64,000 bases of DNA from Rhizomys pruinosus (taxonomy: Eukaryota > Chordata > Mammalia > Rodentia > Spalacidae). Below are positions 57,921-64,000 of the stretch, piece by piece. The position numbers and the translations under genes were made by a program. Below the pieces are notes generated by a model. That model did no database searches, was not told where the DNA came from, and worked only from the letters and a program-made list of their open reading frames with translations. Within the stretch, counting starts at the first letter, position 1; every line of letters starts with the position of its first letter. The stretch covers positions 1,866,463-1,930,462 of the forward strand of contig VZQC01007984.1 of assembly GCA_009823505.1 (NCBI GenBank), written 5' to 3'.

Positions 57921-59284
57921 GCACCTACTGACTAGATAGTGAAAATGAAGGTATTATATCAGTAATGGCCATGCATCAGATTCACGTTCATTGCATTATT
58001 ATCACTTTGAAGGATGTAAAAATTGTTGATAATTACCAAGGAAATAGATTCCTATTTTTCCTCTGTTATTTAATTTACTTTAACAAGTACATAGGTTTCT
58101 GCTCTGCCAAGTCACCTTCATGCAGTGACTCAAGTTTATAGATGATATCATATTCTTTAATCTCTAGAACAAATGTAGGAGTGTGTTTGCTATGAAGAAT
58201 ATGTGTCATATGTAGAGAAAAATATTACAGAGTTCACCACCAGGAAATAAACAACATGTGATGCATGTGAGACATCCAGTTTCTCGCATGCACCACTGTG
58301 GTTTCTGTCCTTTGGTGACAACATTGATGAGAATGAAAGCATCACTAAAGACAGCATCATGAATTCTTCTGATATTTGGTGTCTCAATGCACTTGAAATG
58401 CCCTTTGGATTTGGCTGCTGCTTTCTATCATCAGAGAGAAATGAAGAGTACTCTGTTAAGTCTAGAAATTCTAATGTTATGAAATAACATTCTTTCTACT
58501 TAGCTGCTGAAGTGCTTTTTAGAGTATTAACCTGTGCCGTCTCAGTTACTTCCTTGGCTATGTTTTTTTTTTTTTTTTTTTTCTTAAATGAAAACCATTG
58601 TTATATCATTACTTAGAGAAAAGACTATCTAAAATCAATGTAAGCAATTGCGAATTAAATATATTCTGGCAGTGGGCTTGGAAAACTGGATGAATAGTCA
58701 TGGTAGCAGCTTGTAAAATGAAGCAAGCATCTTACCTCTGTGGTGTGCTCTCAATCGGAAATTACACATGGGGAAATTACTAATATATAAGCTGCATGGT
58801 CATTTTCAAAGGATAGAAATTTAAAACATTTATAGACAAGAACATTGTATTGTAAAGCAATGCTGCCTAATCTGTTCCCAGAAAACAGATTATATATAAT
58901 ATAAATATATATATCACATAATACAGTTGATTTTGTTTTCTTGAGGATAGTGCAAAATGCATTTGGCTGTTGACAGGAGTGAGAAAATGATTTGCAAATA
59001 AAGCAAACCTTCTTAGTGGAGGCTGGTATAAGGAGACTTAAAAATTGTACAAGCTCAATCCAGAGATGCAGAAATCCTCTGTGCAACACAGCAGCGTCTA
59101 GATCCATGTGACTGTTAAGTATTTGAAGCAAACTAGCTTAAGCCTCACTATATATGTGACTACAACACAGGAGGCTTAAAGAGAGTATCGAGAACAGTGC
59201 AAAATCTCTTATTTTAATGTTTTATATTGATGCTATAATCGAATATTTTAAACATATTTATTTATACTTATTGCTAAAGTTGAT
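57921..59284. other. No recognised feature
   Basis: AT-rich DNA with a T21 run at about 58563-58582 and a TA-rich patch at 58890-58917. No exon or repeat family is supported. Confidence 0.35.
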
Positions 59285-59606
59285 ATCAGCTGGGTTTGTG
59301 TGTGTGTATACGTCTATGTGGGAACATGTAACTGTCAGAAGTTGACACCAGATTTCTTCTTCAATCTCTTTCCTCCTTAGTATCTGGACAGGGACCTTTC
59401 ACTGAACCTGGAGCTCAGTGACTCAATTAGACTGGCTGTGCAGAAAGACTCAGAGGCTGTCCTTTCTCTGTCTTCCCAGGGTTTTGGATTACAGGCATAC
59501 ATTACCATGCCTGGCTTTCTTACTGGGAGCATCAGGACAAGACTGAACTGAGGACTTCGTGCTTGAGTGGCAAATACTTTACTGTCAGAACCATCTCCCC
59601 AGTCCT
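59285..59606. mobile_element. Old rodent interspersed repeat, family A
   Basis: The clearest of the copies: 'ctttcactgaacctggagct', 'gattacaggcatacattacc', then 'gaggacttcgtgcttgagtg' and the end 'accatctccccagtcc'. Diverged. Confidence 0.55.
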
Positions 59607-60788
59607 AAATTTTCTAAGATCTTTCATTCTGAGTGCTAGAACATGGAAAATCATGTGACTTGCATTGTTTCTTCTGTTGCTTGGAGTAATTGAGTTTGTC
59701 TCTTTTCAACACCCTGCTCGGATTTCCACATCTGGTTTGGGTCTGGTTGATCTCTAAGGCTTCTTCAGCTCCCAGTTGTGCTGGGAGTAGTTATGAATCC
59801 AACTTTATGTCTTCAGTGCTTAGTGGCATGCATATTCACTGACCAGATGTTTTACTCCACTCTCTCTCTTTTCATGACCTGAGGTAGTTTTCCTAAATGA
59901 AAAAACCTAATCAAGATCTCTTACAAGCAAATGTGTCTGAACAGAACATTTCTCTTAATGGTGCACAACTTTGGAATTGTACCCTGACAAACGTAACATG
60001 TCCCACTAAATTCTTACTGTGCTTCAGAACTAATCTCAGGTGGCATTTATAATGCCAGTCAAATGCCACAAGAGCATTCATTAAACTTATCTTCTGTATT
60101 TACTATTTGGGCCTTTAATAAGAAACATTACATTCTTTGTAGACCACCCTAAGAACAACGTTGTGGAATGATTATTTTGTGAACCGAAAGCCTCTTTATA
60201 ATTACTCATAGATTTTGGTTAACAATGATCTGTGATTAAGATATTCTTTGAATATTTAATAGTCTTTATGCAATGGCAGAAGAAATAAACACCAAGACTT
60301 TATCTTATTCTTGGCTCTGAAATTCAGAGAGAGTTAATAGATTTCTTAAGTGAATGATAATAAAATGAATATTACAGGGACTAAGCTTATGCCTGCATAA
60401 TGTGAATTCCACTGCTTATTCAATGTCATTATTCGAAGGAAAAAACGTCTAGAAGATAAATTGAAACAATTAGATGAACTAAAGTATTTGGATGAAAAAT
60501 GTTTCTATTAAGTTTTCTTCTAACCCTACCTTCTTTCTTATTTTCTGTTCTTTTACTTTTAGTAAAAAAAATGAATGCGATCCCTCATGCTTCTGCTGAT
60601 CCTTGTGGATATTAAGAGATGTACAGGTAGAATTTGAGGCTTGTGAAAAGGAAACGAGGCCGAATTGAGAAGGAGAAACTGAATGAAATGCACTTCTGTC
60701 TGCTCTGCGCTGGACCTCAGAGCACTCCCAAATCCACCCAGTCAATTTTCAGAAACCTTTCCTTAGCTGGAACTTTATATTATATGTG
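59607..60788. other. No recognised feature
   Basis: No element is supported. Confidence 0.35.
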
Positions 60789-60790
60789 TC

Positions 60791-60872
<82 letters not shown>

Positions 60873-60934
60873 TTCCTTCCTTCCTTCCTTCCTTCCTTCC
60901 TTTCTTTCTTTCTTCCTTTCTTTCTTTCTTTCTT
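60789..60934. repeat. (TTTC)n/(TTCC)n microsatellite
   Basis: About 80 bp of TTTC, 32 bp of TTCC, then TTTC again, running directly into the tail of a B1. The long low-complexity open frames on both strands are products of this repeat. Confidence 0.95.
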
Positions 60935-61080
60935 TTGGTCTTTTTGAGACAGGGTCTCCCTGTAGCCCCAGGTGTCCTGGAACTCACTCTGTAGACCAGG
61001 CTGGCCTTGAATTCACAAAGTTCCCCCTGTCTTTGCCTCCCAAGTGCTAAGATTAAAGGTGTGTGCTACCACGCCTGGCT
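60935..61080 (-). mobile_element. B1 SINE
   Basis: Full-length reverse B1 whose A tail continues as the (AAAG)n/(AAGG)n repeat. Confidence 0.94.
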
Positions 61081-61146
61081 TTATTTTTTTTAAAGACATC
61101 CTAGTCCCCATTCCCAAAAGGATGAGACAGGGGAAGGAAAGGCTTT

Positions 61147-61148
61147 AA

Positions 61149-61187
<39 letters not shown>

Positions 61188-61190
61188 ATA
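61147..61190. repeat. (AATA)n microsatellite
   Basis: Eleven uninterrupted tetranucleotide units. Confidence 0.95.
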
Positions 61191-61384
61191 GCAAAACATA
61201 CAGGTAAGAAATTTACAACATACCTCTGATTTAGTGAGCTGAGAAAAATGTGGACTGAGGAGGTAAAATAATGCACATACAGCAGTGACTGTGTGTGAGC
61301 TTTCACCTGCTGATGCTGACATCTTTTGAAGACTCCAATGGAAACTCTATTGGTTTCCAATATCAAAACTCAATAATTTTTGAA

Positions 61385-62077
61385 AAGAGTATGAAATGAA
61401 ACCAAATGCTGGAGAGGTTGTGGGGAAAGGGGAATACTCATTCACTGTTGGTGGGAATGCAAACTAGAGCAACCCCTACACAAGACTCAACCTGGACCAC
61501 AGAAATGTGCAAAACCATGTTTATTGCGGCTCTCTTCACAATAACAAAGAGCTGGAAGCAACACAAGTTGCTTTAACCAATGAGTGGATAAAGAAAATGT
61601 GGTGCATCTACACAATGGAGTTATATGCAGTGGTAAAGAATAATATCATGAACTTTGCAGGTAAATGGATGGAACTAGAAGCCATTATGGTAAGTGAAGT
61701 AACACAGTCCTAGAAAAGCAAACGACGAATGGCATCCCTCATTTGTGGATGCTAGCACCAAATCCCTAGTTATAAAGCAAATTGAGCAATATTAATGTTA
61801 TAGTTCTTTTTATCTGGAAGCAACTGTATGATTAAAATGTGAATCTCGGGGTCTGGAGAGATTGCCTAGCGGTTAAGAGCACCGACTGCTCTTGCAGAGG
61901 ACCCGGGTTCGATACCCAGCACCCACATGGCAGCTGAGAACCGCCTTTGACTCCAGTCCCAGGGGAATCTGATGCTCTTCTGACCTCCGTGGCATTGCAC
62001 GACACGGGTGCACAGAACTACATGAAGACAGTACATTCATACACATAAAAAATAAAATAAATAAAATGTGAATCTCT
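61385..62077 (+). mobile_element. L1 'G' fragment, ORF2 end and start of 3' UTR
   Basis: 'gctggagaggttgtggggaa', 'ccatgtttattgcggctctc', 'atcatgaactttgcaggtaa' and 'gtggatgctagcaccaaatc' match L1 'A' 21030-21560. About 95 bp is missing after 'gggaatgcaaact'. The L1 ends inside the 3' UTR (gtgaatctc) without an A tail. A B2 is inserted at 61848-62062. Confidence 0.85.
61848..62062 (+). mobile_element. B2 SINE inside L1 'G'
   Basis: Head gggtctggagagattgccta, box B ggttcgatacc. Target duplication AAAATGTGAATCTC at 61834-61847 and 62063-62076. Confidence 0.95.
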
Positions 62078-62625
62078 TATTTAGTTCCAGGAATACTTTT
62101 ATTTCTTTCCTTATTTCTTCCTTGACCCATTCCTTGTTTAGGAGTGTGTAGTTTAGTCTCCGTGTGCTCTTGTAGAAAGCAGGGCTTATTCTGGTGTTGA
62201 TATTGAGTTTCATTGCACTGTGGTCTGATATAATGATGCATGGGATTATTTTGATCCTTTTATATTTGACCCTTTTATGAGGCATTTTCTATGTCCCAGT
62301 ATGTGGTCAATTTTGGAGAATGTTCCATGGGGTGATGAGTAGAAAGTATATTCTCCAGTGTTTGGGTGTAATATTTGGTAGATATCTGTGAGGTCCATTT
62401 GGTGTAATGTATTGTTCAGTTCAGATGTCTCTCTGTTTATTCTTTGTCCAGTTGACCTGTCCAATGGGATCAATGGAGTATTGAAGTCCCCTACTATTAG
62501 TGTGCTGGGATTAGTGTGTCTTGAGGTCCTGCAGAATTGTGCTTGTTTATAAAGTTTGCTGCATCAGCATTTGGTGCGTATATATTCATAATTGTGAAAT
62601 CTTCGTGGCTAATTGTTCTTTTGTT
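62078..62625 (-). mobile_element. L1 'H' fragment, endonuclease part of ORF2
   Basis: On the minus strand this matches L1 'A' ~17990-18530 (GDFN region and after); the 62037-62473 readable pieces include NINTRISPAFYKSTRRLN and HGTFSKIDHILGH. It abuts L1 'G' in opposite orientation. Confidence 0.85.
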
Positions 62626-62656
<31 letters not shown>

Positions 62657-64000
62657 TTGATGCTCTGTCTATTTCATACATCATTTTCCAATTTAGTTCA
62701 GGCATATTTCCCTTTCCTTTCCCTCCACCCCACCCCACCTCATCCCAGATCATGCATTCTGCCATAACTGTCCTGCATCTTTCTCTCAGTATTTTTTCTC
62801 ATTTTTTAACAATAAGTGATAATTTACGAGTACAAGCATACTTCATGTAAAACCAATTTGCAAGCAGTTGTGCCCAAACCCACACAGCTCATGGGTCCCA
62901 CCATCCAGCAGGGGGGGCTTGTATGTTCAGTCAAATTGATCAAATGAATGTCCAGACTATATTGTTGTAGTTTCACCATTCACCCCAATAGCAGCCCTTA
63001 CATTCTACCATACCCCCTCTTCTGCAGATTGTTCCCTAGGCTTAGAAAAGGGGCACAGGAGGATGAGAAGCAAAACAGTATACTTTCTCTGGAGCTGTTG
63101 TCTTGGACTCTGGTCATTTCTGGCTGTTTCCTTTCATGGGCTGACAGTTTGTTCAGGAATAACCTTTTGATCCTACTAATGAAGCACAAGCAATTAGATA
63201 TATAGGTATTTAAACAGTACTAATTGTTATGGGAGGTTACTTTGGTATAGACACAGATGTTTGGATGGTATGTTAATCCGTGAATTACACTTTTTTCTGT
63301 TAAATATGACAGGGTCTTACTGTGGCTTAAAACATCTCCTAACAATTAGAGGATGTAAGCTTGTGGCATCAGCCATGGGTTATTCCTCCAAGGAGAGAGC
63401 TAATCGCCAATTAGATTTGGGATATACAGGCATTTGGCTGCCTCTACTGCACAGTATTTCCAGGCAGGTGGGATGTAGCTGGTGCTGACAGAGGAGTCTT
63501 GCTTGACTCAAGGAGACCCATATTTGCTTTATTGGTTTAGTGGCCTTTGGAAACACTCTCTGGTATTCCACAGACCATCTGTACACTTGCAAGTGTGGTG
63601 TCAATACATCTTTCCCATGTTTACATCAGGTCTTCGACAGCAGGGCCTTATTGCCTCTCTTCTTGCAGGTATCCCAGTTTGGAGGCAAGGAGCCTTTACC
63701 TTTTGTGGGGGCTTGGATCCCCTGGCCAACATCTCCTTGGTAGAATAATCCATTGCTGATGTCAGAGCTCCTGTATTAATATATTTTGCTTAAGTGCATA
63801 GCTTAAGGAGACTTTAGTGTTATATTTGGTTCTGAATAGAGAATGATCCTTTTCACAGTTCCTATGTCTATTAGTCAATTAAAGAAGGCAGTTTTACTGG
63901 TTTTATAAGAGATTACCTCTATAACAGTTGGTTCCAATTTACAGTTGGAGAACGACCTCGTCATCATCGTATTTCTCCTTGTTCTATGTGGGGGAGGTAA
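62626..64000 (-). mobile_element. Retroelement with L1 3' tail and non-L1 body (long copy, runs off window)
   Basis: Minus strand. The tail starts at the (TTTA)n run (62626-62656) and interrupts L1 'H'. The terminal ~150 bp (about 62655-62790) match L1 3' ends, including the G-rich tract. 62770-63325 matches 7440-7959. From 63325 to the edge the body continues with about 675 bp that I do not recognise and that matches no L1 here. Open frames on either strand (for example 63380-63604 -) show no known domain. Confidence 0.65.

Noticed and set aside
60634..61050. 138-codon open frame rich in Ser/Phe/Leu, and the Lys/Glu/Arg-rich frame opposite
   Set aside because: Both are translations of the (TTTC)n/(TTCC)n repeat and the adjacent B1.

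Overview
This window looks like intergenic or intronic DNA from a muroid rodent, close to the mouse/rat/hamster/gerbil group but not obviously Mus or Rattus. The diagnosis rests on many B1 SINEs, tRNA-derived B2 SINEs (a long variant whose tail differs from the mouse B2 as I know it), B4 composites, rodent-type LINE-1s and IAP/betaretrovirus-like endogenous retroviral sequence. I found no convincing host protein-coding gene, rRNA or tRNA gene. All recognisable protein similarity comes from decayed retroelement genes: L1 ORF1 and ORF2, and a defective endogenous retrovirus with gag and env remnants.

Layout. 0-15 kb: a solo ERVK-type LTR with perfect 6-bp target duplications (409-1019), followed directly by a 71-bp-arm hairpin (1051-1207). 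After that come scattered B1, B2, B3 and B4 SINEs, an MLT1-like remnant, and a truncated element (7283-7959) that ends in an L1 3' tail but has a non-L1 body. 15.3-24.7 kb: a minus-strand L1 split by a nearly full-length plus-strand L1 (16136-21906), which carries a possible 3' transduction. 24.7-28.5 kb: poorly recognisable sequence with very long T tracts and little CpG depletion. 28.5-33.4 kb: another plus-strand L1 with an unusual load of small indels. The stretch from about 24.65 to 35 kb may be low-quality or gap-filled assembly.

34-47 kb: SINE-rich DNA with a local duplication (34.78 and 40.78 kb, both carrying the same B1 insertion), an abutting inverted B1 pair, a diverged tandem duplication in GC-richer DNA, an MIR, a compound trinucleotide repeat and several L1 fragments. 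47.3-50.1 kb: a complete but internally deleted provirus on the minus strand, with two LTRs, a 6-bp target duplication, a PBS-like site, a leader with direct repeats and a splice donor, broken gag, a gag-to-env deletion junction, broken env and a polypurine tract.

50-64 kb: mostly single-copy-looking DNA with MLT1, MIR, B2, microsatellites and a second solo LTR of the same family as the first (57303-57914). The window ends with L1 fragments and a longer copy of the L1-tailed element (62626 to the window edge). Element boundaries are exact only where target duplications are quoted; otherwise allow about 10-30 bases. Family names come from memory of consensus features, not from a database search.
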